Assembly: GCA_017428385.1 (NCBI GenBank)
Contig: JAFRQX010000009.1
Span: forward strand, 1 to 38,467
Source of the DNA: Clostridia bacterium
Lineage (GTDB): Bacteria > Bacillota > Clostridia > Christensenellales > Aristaeellaceae
Direction of reading: 5' to 3'
Length of the DNA stretch: 38,467 nt
Both the position numbers and the translations under genes were made by a program. This document shows positions 25,309 to 33,165 of the stretch, piece after piece. The notes beneath the pieces are model-generated. The model was not told the origin of the DNA. It worked only from the letters and a program-made list of their open reading frames with translations, and did not search any database. How positions within the stretch are numbered: the first letter of the stretch is position 1; every line of letters begins with the position of its first letter.

Positions 25309-25341
25309 ACAGAGCAACGATTATTTCGTTGCTCTGTAAAC
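25305..25341 (-). repeat. 16-bp inverted repeat spanning the relA stop codon
   Basis: Perfect arms 25305-25320 and 25326-25341 with a 5-nt loop that contains the relA stop (TTA on the plus strand at 25321-25323). As with serS, one arm is the last codons of the gene and the other its exact reverse complement. No T-run follows on the minus strand; a heptad tract follows instead. Confidence 0.85.
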
Positions 25342-27525
25342 ATCAAGAATATCAGACTTGTTGCGTAGGGCCTGGATGACCTTGTTCATTTCTTCACGGG
25401 AATGAACATCCAGGGTCAGATGAAGTGTGGAAATCTTGGTCTTTTCATCGCTCTGGATAGAGGCCGCGCGGATGGAAACGCCGTTCTCACCGATGATGGT
25501 GGCGATTTCACTGAGCATGTTCAGCCGGTCATAGGCAATGATGGTAATGGTGGCGTAGAAGGTATTCTGGCCGTCGCTGGCCCATTCCACGGGAATGCGG
25601 CGCTCTTCTTCACCGGTGGCGACGTTGACGCATTCCGCTTTATGGATGGTCACGCCGCGGCCGCGGGTGATATAGCCCACAATCTCGTCTCCGGGAACAG
25701 GGCTGCAGCACTTGGCAAAGCGGACGGGGATATCCAGGTCCTCACTGCCGGTGAGCACGATGCCGTGATGGGCACGGTGCTGGCTGAGACGCTTTTCCTC
25801 AGAAACCATGTCGTCCACGGTCTGGACGGTCTGAACCGGCTGTTCCTTCGCCTTCTGCTCTTCGATCAGGCGGGTGACAACATAGACGACAGCCATGCCG
25901 CCGTAGCCGACAGCACTGCAGATGTCATCAAAGTCCGTGAAACCGGTGCGCTTCAGGATCGGCTCATAATACTCCGGCTTGACAATATCGGACATGCGGA
26001 CGCCGCGGCGGACGCATTCCTTTTCAATCATGGCACGGCCGATTTCAACGTTTTCTTCCTTCAGGGACTTCTTCAGGAACTGGCGGATCTTGGCCTTGGC
26101 CTGGGGTGTTTTACAGATCCGGAGCCAGTCGGTGCCCGGTCCCTTGGAGGAAGCGGAGGTCAGGATTTCCACCCGGTCGCCGGTGCCCAGGGGCGTATCC
26201 AGCGGAACGATTTTACCGTTGATTTTCGCACCGACACACTGGTTGCCGATGGCGGAGTGAATCCGGTAGGCAAAGTCCAGGGGAGTGGCTCCCTTGGGCA
26301 TGGAAATGACGTCTCCCTTGGGGGTAAAGAGGAATACTTCCTCAGAGAAAAGGTCTGTTTTCAGGGTGTCCAGGAACTCGCGGGAGTCCCGGGTCTCTGT
26401 CTGCCAGTCCAGCATCTGACGAACCCAGAACAGCTTGTGGTCCAGGTTGTCCTCCCGGTTGGCGCCTTCCTTATACCGCCAGTGGGCGGCAATGCCGAAT
26501 TCCGCCACGCGGTGCATGTCCCAGGTACGGATCTGCACTTCAAAGGGGAAGGGAATCTTCCGGCCGCCGACAACGGTGGTGTGAAGGGACTGGTACATGT
26601 TGGCCTTGGGAACAGAGATATAATCCTTGAACCGGCCGGGAACCTGATTCCACAGGGTATGGACAATGCCCAGCACGGTATAGCAGTCCGGAATGGTATC
26701 CACAATGACGCGGATGGCGATCAGGTCATAGATCTGGTCAAAAGCCTTCTGCTGGAGGACCATTTTGCGGTAGATGGAATAGAAGTGCTTGCTGCGGCCG
26801 TCGATGTTGTAGCGGATATGCTGCTGATCCAGCCGTTCTGAAAGCTCATTGATGACCAGCTTTATGCTTTCCTCCCGCTCCTGGCGCTTCATGCCGACGA
26901 GATGGACAATGCGGTTGTAACCTTCCGGATCCAGGTATTTGAGGGACAGATCCTCCAGCTCCTGTTTGATGGCGTAAACGCCCAGACGGTGCGCCAGGGG
27001 AGCATAGATATCCAGCGTTTCCCGGGCAATGGCCTGGCGGCGTGCTTCCGGCTGGAAACGCAGGGTGCGCATGTTATGCAGACGGTCGGCCAGCTTGATC
27101 AGAACGACCCGGATATCCCTGGACATGGCCAGAATCATCTTGCGGAGGGATTCAGCCTGGGCTTCTTCACGGTCCGCAAAATCCAGCTTATTCAGTTTGG
27201 TGACGCCGTCTACGAGATCCGCCACCTCATTGCCGAACTCCTCACGGATGGTTTCAAGGGTGATGCCTTCGCAGTCTTCGACGGTATCATGCAGGAGACC
27301 GGCGGCAATGGTGGGGGGATCGATCATCAGATCCGTAAGGATCGAAGCGACAAGGGAAGGATGGGTGAAATAAGGCTCACCGGATTTGCGGAACTGGCCT
27401 TCATGGGCCTTTTCAGCAAACTTCCAGGCTTTTTCCACCAGCTTATAGCCGTCACCGGGATGATATTTCTGTATCCGGTTCAGCATCTGATCCAGAGGCA
27501 TTGCCTCATAAGATGTGAAAGCCAC
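25321..27525 (-). CDS. relA: Bifunctional (p)ppGpp synthetase/hydrolase, RelA/SpoT family
   Basis: A 734-residue long RSH protein that makes and degrades the stringent-response alarmone (p)ppGpp. The hydrolase HD domain (about 35-190) is intact, with H55 and GLLHDTVEDC (HD at 79-80, ED at 83-84), so hydrolase activity is expected. The synthetase domain follows (about 245-390: GRSKHFYSIYRKM and later EVQIRTWDMHRVAEFGIAAHWRYKEG), then TGS (about 405-465, VFLFTPKGDVISMPKGATPLDFAY), a zinc-finger/helical region with CCSPVPGDEIVGYITRGRGVTIH, and a C-terminal ACT domain (about 660-734). The start is GTG, 6 nt after GGGAGGCG. It lies between recJ and dtd; apt, which sits between recJ and relA in Bacillus, is absent. 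Confidence 0.96.
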   Translation of the reverse strand: MAFTSYEAMPLDQMLNRIQKYHPGDGYKLVEKAWKFAEKAHEGQFRKSGEPYFTHPSLVASILTDLMIDPPTIAAGLLHDTVEDCEGITLETIREEFGNEVADLVDGVTKLNKLDFADREEAQAESLRKMILAMSRDIRVVLIKLADRLHNMRTLRFQPEARRQAIARETLDIYAPLAHRLGVYAIKQELEDLSLKYLDPEGYNRIVHLVGMKRQEREESIKLVINELSERLDQQHIRYNIDGRSKHFYSIYRKMVLQQKAFDQIYDLIAIRVIVDTIPDCYTVLGIVHTLWNQVPGRFKDYISVPKANMYQSLHTTVVGGRKIPFPFEVQIRTWDMHRVAEFGIAAHWRYKEGANREDNLDHKLFWVRQMLDWQTETRDSREFLDTLKTDLFSEEVFLFTPKGDVISMPKGATPLDFAYRIHSAIGNQCVGAKINGKIVPLDTPLGTGDRVEILTSASSKGPGTDWLRICKTPQAKAKIRQFLKKSLKEENVEIGRAMIEKECVRRGVRMSDIVKPEYYEPILKRTGFTDFDDICSAVGYGGMAVVYVVTRLIEEQKAKEQPVQTVQTVDDMVSEEKRLSQHRAHHGIVLTGSEDLDIPVRFAKCCSPVPGDEIVGYITRGRGVTIHKAECVNVATGEEERRIPVEWASDGQNTFYATITIIAYDRLNMLSEIATIIGENGVSIRAASIQSDEKTKISTLHLTLDVHSREEMNKVIQALRNKSDILDVYRATK

Positions 27526-27533
27526 AATTACGC

Positions 27534-27546
27534 CTCCCTTCGGGAG
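27534..27546 (-). promoter_or_regulatory. Ribosome-binding-site hairpin of relA
   Basis: On the minus strand CTCCC-GAA-GGGAG forms a 5-bp hairpin with a GAA loop, and the right arm is the Shine-Dalgarno sequence of relA. Similar GAA-loop hairpins carry the Shine-Dalgarno sequences of mutS2 and ftsY. Confidence 0.5.
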
Positions 27547-27550
27547 TCTA

Positions 27551-27585
27551 AATTAAGAATTAACAATGAACAATGAACAATTATA
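27551..27585 (+). repeat. 35-bp heptad tract upstream of relA
   Basis: AATTAAG, AATTAAC, two AATGAAC units and a closing AATTATA. The remaining recJ-relA gap (27586-27683) shows nothing clear apart from a TATAAT on the minus strand formed by the end of this tract. Confidence 0.85.
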
Positions 27586-27683
27586 TAGTGTCACAATATC
27601 CCGGAAAATGAATCCAGGATCATGTGACGCTGGTGAATACTGTCAGTTCATAAATAACGAAGGGGCAGTTTCACAACACATTA

Positions 27684-29348
27684 TTATACCATGTTTCCTG
27701 AATTATTGATACATGCCACCTGGGCCTCAATATTGACACGACCCCGGAAGTCGTTCCGGATGGGGCGATAGAGCAGGTCCAGGACTGCGGGGCTTTCGTC
27801 AGCGACATCACCCTTTGAGAAGGCAATACCGTCCACAACAGAAAGATCTGCATCCAGGACGGTCAGCTTCAGATGGGAACCGTCTTTACCCACCCGGCGG
27901 AGGGACTGCACCTCTGCTCCCTGCAGCAGGAAGAGCGGCGCGGGATTGCCGCAGCCGAAGGGTTCCATACGCTCCAGCATTGCAAGGGTTTCGGGCGTCC
28001 AGGTCCGGAAGGGGACAATCATGTCATATTCCATGGCGGGCAGGAAGCATTCCTCCGGTGCGGCGGCGGAGATCACTTCTTCCAGCCGTTTCTGAAGCAG
28101 GGGAATGTTCTCTGTTTTTACGGTCAGGCCGGCAGCCTGTTCGTGTCCGCCGAAGCGCTCCAGCAGGTCGGAACAGGTGGAAAGCATGCGGTAGATATTC
28201 ACTCCGGGAATGGATCGGCAGGAACCGACGGCGGTGTCCTCATGAATGCTGAGGGCAATGGCGGGCAGGTGAAAGCGTTCACACAGCCGCCCGGCAGTAA
28301 GGCCGATGAGACCAGGATTCCAGTCTTCTCCGGATACGATGATGACATGGGATTTTGCCAGTTCCGCCGCATCCAGCTGGGTCAGGGCGGAGGCTGTCAT
28401 TTCCCGCTCCAGGTTCTGCCGGGTGCGGTTGGCTTCCTCCAGCAGGCCCGCAATATGCGCCGCCTTGGCGGGGTCAGGGGTCAGGAGCAGATGAACGCCC
28501 AGCTTGGCGTCTCCCAGCCGTCCGGCAGCGTTCAGCCGGGGACCGAGACGGAACGCAAGATCATCGGCAGTGACCGCTGCCTGCAGTCCGGCGTTTTCCA
28601 GCAGGGCTTTCAGGCCGGGGCGGGAGGTGTTCATGATGCGGTGAAGCCCTTCCCGGACAATCACCCGGTTTTCTCCCTGCAGGGGCACGATATCCGCCAC
28701 GGTGGCCAGGGCGGCCAGATCCAGCCGCTTTTCCACGCCCGGCATTCCCTGAAGGGCCTGGCAGATTTTAAGCGCCACACCCGCGCCGCACAGATACGGG
28801 CAGGGATAATCTCCCAGCAGGGGATCCATCACCACATCCGCCTGCGGAAGTATTTCCGGAGGCTGGTGATGATCGGTGACGATAACTGTCAGCCCAAGGG
28901 ACTTTGCCAGGGCAACTTCTTCCACATTGGAGACACCGCAGTCCACCGTGATGAGTACCTGGGCCTTTTCCGCAATTTCACGGATGGCATCGGCATTGAG
29001 GCCATAGCCTTCGGTATGACGGGAAGGAATGCGGTATGCCAGGGAGGCGCCTTCCTCGTGCAGGGTTTCCATCAGGATGGAGGCGGCACAGACGCCATCC
29101 GCGTCATAGTCGCCGTATACGAGAATGGTTTTCCTTTCAGCAATGGCCTTCCTGAGCAGGGTGACTGTTTCGGTCATGCCGGGAAGCAGGAAGGGATCGT
29201 GAAGATCGTCCAAGGACGGATTCAGATAACGATGGGAGTCTTCTTCCGTATGGATACCGCGGGCTGAAAGCAGTGAGGACATCCAGTCCGGCAGACCGGA
29301 AAAGGATTCACCGCCGCTCCTGCGCTGGATCAACCGGGTATGAGTCAT
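27684..29348 (-). CDS. recJ: Single-stranded-DNA-specific exonuclease RecJ
   Basis: A 554-residue 5'-to-3' single-strand exonuclease of recombination and mismatch or base-excision repair. The DHH phosphoesterase core has VYGDYDADGVCAAS (about 77-90), ITVDCGVSN (about 133-141) and VTDHHQPP (about 156-163). The DHHA1 domain contains ERFGGHEQAAGL (about 395-406), and an OB-type C-terminal domain follows. It is slightly shorter than the E. coli enzyme but normal for Clostridia. AAGGGAGG lies 9 nt before the ATG. It follows secDF on the same strand, a conserved neighbourhood, but a strong terminator separates them. Confidence 0.95.
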   Translation of the reverse strand: MTHTRLIQRRSGGESFSGLPDWMSSLLSARGIHTEEDSHRYLNPSLDDLHDPFLLPGMTETVTLLRKAIAERKTILVYGDYDADGVCAASILMETLHEEGASLAYRIPSRHTEGYGLNADAIREIAEKAQVLITVDCGVSNVEEVALAKSLGLTVIVTDHHQPPEILPQADVVMDPLLGDYPCPYLCGAGVALKICQALQGMPGVEKRLDLAALATVADIVPLQGENRVIVREGLHRIMNTSRPGLKALLENAGLQAAVTADDLAFRLGPRLNAAGRLGDAKLGVHLLLTPDPAKAAHIAGLLEEANRTRQNLEREMTASALTQLDAAELAKSHVIIVSGEDWNPGLIGLTAGRLCERFHLPAIALSIHEDTAVGSCRSIPGVNIYRMLSTCSDLLERFGGHEQAAGLTVKTENIPLLQKRLEEVISAAAPEECFLPAMEYDMIVPFRTWTPETLAMLERMEPFGCGNPAPLFLLQGAEVQSLRRVGKDGSHLKLTVLDADLSVVDGIAFSKGDVADESPAVLDLLYRPIRNDFRGRVNIEAQVACINNSGNMV

Positions 29349-29368
29349 GGCAGTGCCTCCCTTCTGAA

Positions 29369-29396
29369 AATGAAGAATGAAAAATGAAGAATGGCG
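29369..29396 (+). repeat. Heptad tract upstream of recJ
   Basis: AATGAAG, AATGAAA, AATGAAG and AATGGCG in register, followed 3 bp later by the hairpin at 29400-29422. On the minus strand it lies 14-20 nt before the recJ ribosome-binding site. Confidence 0.8.
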
Positions 29397-29609
29397 GATA
29401 AAACAGCACGAGGTGCTGTTTTCCCGGAACTCAACATAAAGAGCCCTGAAATGAAAACAAGAAAGGACTGCGTGACCGTGGTCCTTCGACTGCGGTCACT
29501 ACGTACCGCCCACTTCGTGGCCCGGGACTGCCGTCCGTTCTTCACTGAGAAAGAGCCACCGGCTCTTTCTCCGGGCGTTTCGAACCCCAGGATGACATCT
29601 TAAGAAGAA

Positions 29610-29651
29610 AAAACAGAGAGGGACTGCGTGACCGCAGTCCCTCTCTGTTTT
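29610..29651 (-). terminator. Intrinsic terminator after secF
   Basis: A perfect 19-bp stem (29610-29628 with 29633-29651) and a 4-nt loop, followed on the minus strand by a T-rich run. It ends the secD-secF transcript. Confidence 0.92.
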
Positions 29652-29656
29652 AATAA

Positions 29657-30550
29657 TCAGGCTTTAGCTTTGCGGCTGCGGCGCTTTTCTTCGAGGAAAG
29701 CCCAGACATAACCGTTGATCATGTTGGCGCTGTAGACACCGGAGAGGATACCGACGATGATCGGCAGAGCGAACTCACGGATGGAAGCAACACCCAGGAT
29801 GCACAGAGCCACGATGGTGATCAGGGTGGTCACTGTGGTGCAGATGGTGCGGCCCAGGCTCTCACGGATGGAGATGTTGGTGATTTCTTCACGGGGAGCG
29901 GTGGGCATCTTCTTGGCATTCTCACGAATACGGTCGAAGATAACGATGGTGTTGTTGATGGAGTAACCAACAATGGTCAGCGCCGCGGCGATGAACGAAG
30001 AGTTCATCTGGATCACGGAGCGGAAGATCACCATGAAAGAGAGCATGATCAGCACGTCATGCAGCAGACCGAATACAGCGGCGATACCGGAGTTCAGGTC
30101 GAACCGGATGGCGATGTAAATCAGCATCAGGCCGGCGGCGAGGAGCACGGAGATGATCGCGTTCCGGACCAGGGTGGCACCGGCTACGGGACCGACGTAG
30201 TTCACATCACCGATGGAAACGGCTTCGGGATAGGTTTCCTTGATGCCGGCTTCGAAATCAGCCTGAACCTTCTGGATGTCATCCTTGGAAATATCCTTGA
30301 TGCGGATGTTGACTTCATTGTTATCGCGGCCCTGAACGGTGACGGTGCTGCTTGTGACACCCATGTTTTCCAGCACAGTGTTCACGTCAGAAGCGGTGAC
30401 GGCGGTCTTCATATCATACTGCATGGAGAGGCCGCCTGCGAAATCGATACCCAGGTTAATTCCCTGGCCGGCAAGGTGCAGGCCCAGGGCGACGAGGATG
30501 ATCACGGCGGAGATGATAAGGCAAATCCTGGAACGATTCTTGATAGTCAT
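29657..30550 (-). CDS. secF: Protein translocase subunit SecF
   Basis: A 297-residue membrane protein which, with SecD, uses the proton motive force to pull secreted proteins through the Sec channel. The first membrane segment is followed by INLGIDFAGGLSMQYD, the SecF hallmark, then a periplasmic-type domain (about 45-120) and five membrane segments, with VGYSINNTIVIFDRIREN near 190-207 and ESLGRTICTTVTTLITIVALCILG near 225-250. Its ATG shares one base with the secD stop (TAATG), so the pair is translationally coupled. A short basic tail (EEKRRSRKAKA) ends it. Confidence 0.95.
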   Translation of the reverse strand: MTIKNRSRICLIISAVIILVALGLHLAGQGINLGIDFAGGLSMQYDMKTAVTASDVNTVLENMGVTSSTVTVQGRDNNEVNIRIKDISKDDIQKVQADFEAGIKETYPEAVSIGDVNYVGPVAGATLVRNAIISVLLAAGLMLIYIAIRFDLNSGIAAVFGLLHDVLIMLSFMVIFRSVIQMNSSFIAAALTIVGYSINNTIVIFDRIRENAKKMPTAPREEITNISIRESLGRTICTTVTTLITIVALCILGVASIREFALPIIVGILSGVYSANMINGYVWAFLEEKRRSRKAKA

Positions 30551-31875
30551 TACGCCTCAACCTCCTTTTCATCAACAACGTTTACTTTGGTATAGAGGGA
30601 GGTGTTGGTAGCACCAGCGTTCACGAAGCGGTTCATGAGGAAACGTGTAACGATGATCGCGGTGAACATGGAAACAACCACGCCCAGCAGCAGGGTCTTG
30701 GCGAAGCCCTGGATGGAACCGGTGCCGTAGAACAGCAGCACGATGGCGGCGATCAGGGTGGTGACGTTGGCGTCCAGGATAGCGGACATAGCGTTTTTGA
30801 AACCGGCGCGGACGGCAGCCTTCACGCTGCGGCCCTTGCGGACTTCTTCGTTGAAGCGTTCGAAGATGATGACGTTCGCGTCAACTGCCATACCAATGCC
30901 CAGAACCACACCGGCCAGACCGGGCAGGGTCAGCTGGATATGGAAGAGAGCGATGAGCAGGAACAGCAGGATCGTGTAAATGGTCAGGGCCCAGGAAGCG
31001 ATGAGACCATTCAGACGATAACGGAGGATCATCAGGAGCATGATCAGCAGGATGCCGATCAGAGCGGCGCGTACGGAGGAGGACACAGCGTCCTGGCCGA
31101 GGGTGGCGGACACTTTATCAACCTTCTGCTGGGTCAGTTCCAGCGGCAGGGCGCCGGACTGGATCTTGGCGGCAACGCTGGTCGCCTGTTCCTGGGTGTA
31201 GTTGCCGGTGATGACGCCGTGGCCGTCCAGAATTGCGGTCTGAACAGTGGCGTTGATCAGCTCTTCACCGTCCAGCTCAATGATCAGGTTCTTACCGACA
31301 TTGGCGGCGGTGACTTCACCGAAGATCTTGGCGCCTTTTTCATTCAGCTCAAAGGCGATTTCATGTCCCTTTTCGCCGTAGCTGTACATGGCCTTCTTAA
31401 CCATGTCGCCGGTCATGAAGACCTGGCCGTCGGTGGTTTTGAACTCCATCTTAGCGGCTGCGCCGATCAGGTCCAGTACGGTATCGTCCTGAACATCCGG
31501 GATTTCAACACGGATGCCGTCAGCACCCAGCTGCTGGACATTGGCTTCATTGTAGCCCTTGTCAGACAGACGGGAGCGGATAATGGACATAGTGCCTTCA
31601 CGCAGGCTTTCAAAGTCCGCGCTGGAACCTTCCGGAGCTTTGCCGGAATATTCAACATACATACCGCCCCGCAGGTCAAGACCCAGAGGCAGGGATTCAG
31701 GCCAGTTCTCGGAATTGGTGGTGGGCAGCCAGGACAGAACCTTGTACAGTCCACGGGGAGGCAGGCTTGCTCCGGTGACACCGATCACGCCAAGTGCGAT
31801 GGTGACGACGAGCAGCACGCACAGCGCGATGATGGCTCCGGTTTTGCCGCCAACGCGCTTATTGCCGGATTTCAT
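30550..31875 (-). CDS. secD: Protein translocase subunit SecD
   Basis: A 441-residue membrane protein, partner of SecF. After the first membrane segment (about 14-35) comes LPLGLDLRGGMYVEY (about 60-75), the SecD D1 motif. A large extracytoplasmic domain (to about 265) and the membrane bundle follow, with LPGLAGVVLGIGMAVDANVIIFERFNEE near 325-352 and FKNAMSAILDANVTTLIAA near 365-385. It is shorter than the E. coli protein but normal for Bacillota in which SecD and SecF are separate. The ATG at 31875 is chosen because AAGGAGG lies upstream; 22 extra in-frame residues would include the promoter. A good promoter lies at 31913-31941. Confidence 0.95.
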   Translation of the reverse strand: MKSGNKRVGGKTGAIIALCVLLVVTIALGVIGVTGASLPPRGLYKVLSWLPTTNSENWPESLPLGLDLRGGMYVEYSGKAPEGSSADFESLREGTMSIIRSRLSDKGYNEANVQQLGADGIRVEIPDVQDDTVLDLIGAAAKMEFKTTDGQVFMTGDMVKKAMYSYGEKGHEIAFELNEKGAKIFGEVTAANVGKNLIIELDGEELINATVQTAILDGHGVITGNYTQEQATSVAAKIQSGALPLELTQQKVDKVSATLGQDAVSSSVRAALIGILLIMLLMILRYRLNGLIASWALTIYTILLFLLIALFHIQLTLPGLAGVVLGIGMAVDANVIIFERFNEEVRKGRSVKAAVRAGFKNAMSAILDANVTTLIAAIVLLFYGTGSIQGFAKTLLLGVVVSMFTAIIVTRFLMNRFVNAGATNTSLYTKVNVVDEKEVEA

Positions 31876-31912
31876 ATTGATCGTTTCCTCCTTCGAAAAC
31901 ACAGTTGAAGAT

Positions 31913-31941
31913 ATTATAAACGCCTGACGATTTCCCGTCAA
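31913..31941 (-). promoter_or_regulatory. Sigma-A promoter of secDF
   Basis: On the minus strand TTGACG (31936-31941) and a perfect TATAAT (31913-31918) are separated by 17 bp, about 37 nt before the secD start. Confidence 0.85.
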
Positions 31942-31983
31942 GCGCTATTCAAGGTAAATCAAGGGGAAGAACCGGAAAAGAAC

Positions 31984-32787
31984 TCAGTTCAGATACATGC
32001 CAGGGAAGATCATATTGACGCCCAGAACGGTGGCTCCGAAGTCCGCTGCCAGACGCTGCTGGGGGACGCTGCGGCTCATGATCCGGGTGGTGATGCGGGT
32101 AACGCCTTCCGCGGCCATGATGGCCATCAGCCGGTGCAGGAGTGCCTTGCCCATGCCCTGGTTCCGGCTGCCGGGCTCGATATAGATGGCAACCAGTTCA
32201 CAGTCCGTGCCCTGGCCGGCCATGATCGCTTCGCCGATGAGCACCGCGTTACGGTAGAGGCCGAGGGTCATGAAGTGGGGCATACGCTGGAGGCTCTTGA
32301 GATAATTCATATCCACGAAGGAGATCTCATTCATCTGGAGCCGGTAGATGAGGCTGTTCTGCTCGTCCCAGGTATTGAGGGGAGTAGGAGCAACGGTGCA
32401 GCTCATCGGAATGCGCCCGTCACCGAAGGGGATGGCCAGCTGGAGGACTTCATCGGTTTCATTGCAGTCAAAACCGTTATGAGTATAGAAATCCTTCATC
32501 TGGATATCGTTGGGGGCAATGCTTGTGTACAGACGGCAGCGCATCTGTGGATTCACGTTCTGCAGGATGCGCGCGCGGGCAACCAGCGCGCCGAAAAGGA
32601 GATACCGTGAAGCGGGATCTCCGGCCAGCGAAAAATACAGATTGACAGGACAGTCCGGATAAAGACCGGGCTGGAGCTGATAAAGGATAAAGCCATATCC
32701 GGTTTGTGTTCCAAGGTCATCAACCGCGTAGAACACGTCTTCCGGGTTCAGCCCGTTTACAGGCTGCTGGGGATGTACGATCGTCAT
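31984..32787 (-). CDS. GNAT-family N-acetyltransferase domain protein
   Basis: A 267-residue protein. The C-terminal half (about 125-267) is a GNAT acetyltransferase domain: the acetyl-CoA-binding stretch is ELVAIYIEPGSRNQGMGKAL, with the R/Q-x-x-G-x-G/A pyrophosphate loop as RNQGMG. The N-terminal half (LYFSLAGDPASRYLLFGALV and FYTHNGFDC) resembles a second, degenerate GNAT unit. The acceptor substrate is unknown. The start at 32787 is preferred to an upstream in-frame ATG at 32844, since AAGGAG lies 8 nt before it and the upstream ATG would lie within the promoter. It is a single-gene unit, divergent from the cyclophilin gene. Confidence 0.82.
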   Translation of the reverse strand: MTIVHPQQPVNGLNPEDVFYAVDDLGTQTGYGFILYQLQPGLYPDCPVNLYFSLAGDPASRYLLFGALVARARILQNVNPQMRCRLYTSIAPNDIQMKDFYTHNGFDCNETDEVLQLAIPFGDGRIPMSCTVAPTPLNTWDEQNSLIYRLQMNEISFVDMNYLKSLQRMPHFMTLGLYRNAVLIGEAIMAGQGTDCELVAIYIEPGSRNQGMGKALLHRLMAIMAAEGVTRITTRIMSRSVPQQRLAADFGATVLGVNMIFPGMYLN

Positions 32788-32815
32788 AGCGTGTACTCCT
32801 TTCGGGAATCCCCTT

Positions 32816-32844
32816 ATTATACAAAGTATAGGAGCGGATGTCAA
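32816..32844 (-). promoter_or_regulatory. Sigma-A promoter of the GNAT gene
   Basis: On the minus strand a perfect TTGACA (32839-32844) and a perfect TATAAT (32816-32821) are separated by 17 bp. The -35 box touches the outer edge of the first hairpin of the array. Confidence 0.9.
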
Positions 32845-32987
32845 AAATGCCCGGACTTCTGTCGGGACATTTTGAATGAAATATTTGCCCGTTGGGCAAA
32901 TATGAAATATCGCTGTTGCGATGTGAAATACAGAGCCGCACTACGGCTCTGTGTGAAATATCCGCCTGAAGGCGGATGTTTTATTTA
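32844..32987 (+). repeat. Array of five hairpins, four joined by constant GAA linkers
   Basis: Hairpin 1 (32844-32873) is imperfect. Hairpin 2 (32881-32890/32894-32903) is perfect over 10 bp. Hairpins 3 (32907-32913/32918-32924), 4 (32928-32938/32944-32954) and 5 (32958-32966/32971-32979) each begin ATA and end TGT, giving an A-T, T-G, A-T foot, and are separated by exactly GAA. Stem cores (TTTGCCC, TCGC, CAGAGCCG, TCCGCC) are unrelated, yet each is fully complementary to its own partner. A T-rich stretch (TTTTATTT) follows hairpin 5, suggesting plus-strand transcription with termination there. It is not a CRISPR array: the repeats are too short and the spacers are self-complementary. Confidence 0.85.
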
Positions 32988-33047
32988 CTTTTATGCTCTA
33001 TGGTATACATGAAGCATAGCTTCAGTACCCTGGTACAGCGGTACTGC

Positions 33048-33076
33048 TTGCCATGGAGGGGAAAAATCGTTATAAT
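33048..33076 (+). promoter_or_regulatory. Sigma-A promoter of the cyclophilin gene
   Basis: TTGCCA (33048-33053) and a perfect TATAAT (33071-33076) are separated by 17 bp. The leader of about 80 nt contains TTCATTC/GAATGAA and, just before the ribosome-binding site, a perfect TTGGAGC-GGA-GCTCCAA hairpin (33130-33146). Confidence 0.85.
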
Positions 33077-33165
33077 AGGGAAGCTTTCATTCTGAATGAA
33101 GGTAATCATCTTAAGAAAACAGTCTAGAGTTGGAGCGGAGCTCCAAAGGGAGGAAAAGCAGAAAT

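Larger units (their letters stand above)
29349..29656. other. secF-recJ intergenic region rich in inverted repeats
   Basis: 308 bp without a credible gene. It holds a heptad tract (29369-29396), a 10-bp hairpin with a 3-nt loop (29400-29422), a degenerate copy (29463-29486) of the secF terminator head, an 11-bp hairpin (29547-29571) and the secF terminator (29610-29651). The 14-mer GGACTGCGTGACCG occurs at both 29465 and 29621. On the minus strand, words such as GTCATCCTG and GTCGAAGGACC resemble a widespread class of intergenic repeats as I recall it. The 66- and 70-codon frames here are repeat-derived. Confidence 0.7.
32788..33165. other. Divergent intergenic region between the GNAT and cyclophilin genes
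   Basis: 378 bp without a credible protein gene. From left to right: GNAT ribosome-binding site and promoter (32816-32844), an array of hairpins (32844-32987), further small palindromes (TGAAGC-ATA-GCTTCA at 33010-33024; GTACC/GGTAC at about 33025-33036), the cyclophilin promoter (33048-33076), TTCATTC/GAATGAA in its leader, and a hairpin next to the ribosome-binding site (33130-33146). A 102-codon plus-strand frame at 32704-33012 overlaps GNAT and is made of repeat sequence, so it is not called. Confidence 0.75.

Noticed and set aside
25402..26841. 479-codon plus-strand frame opposite relA
   Set aside because: Shadow of relA; Gly/His/Val-rich with no motif.
27873..29267. 464-codon plus-strand frame opposite recJ
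   Set aside because: Shadow of recJ, with the same reasoning.
29391..29603. 70-codon plus-strand frame between secF and recJ
   Set aside because: Made of inverted repeats and heptads; the peptide resembles translated intergenic repeats.
30940..31908. 322-codon plus-strand frame opposite secD
   Set aside because: Runs antisense across secD and its ribosome-binding site; no supporting features.
32881..32987. CRISPR array
   Set aside because: The constant parts are only 6-9 nt and the variable parts are self-complementary stems, not spacers; no cas genes are present.
32704..33012. 102-codon plus-strand frame over the hairpin array
   Set aside because: Overlaps the GNAT start and consists of repeat sequence; no ribosome-binding site.
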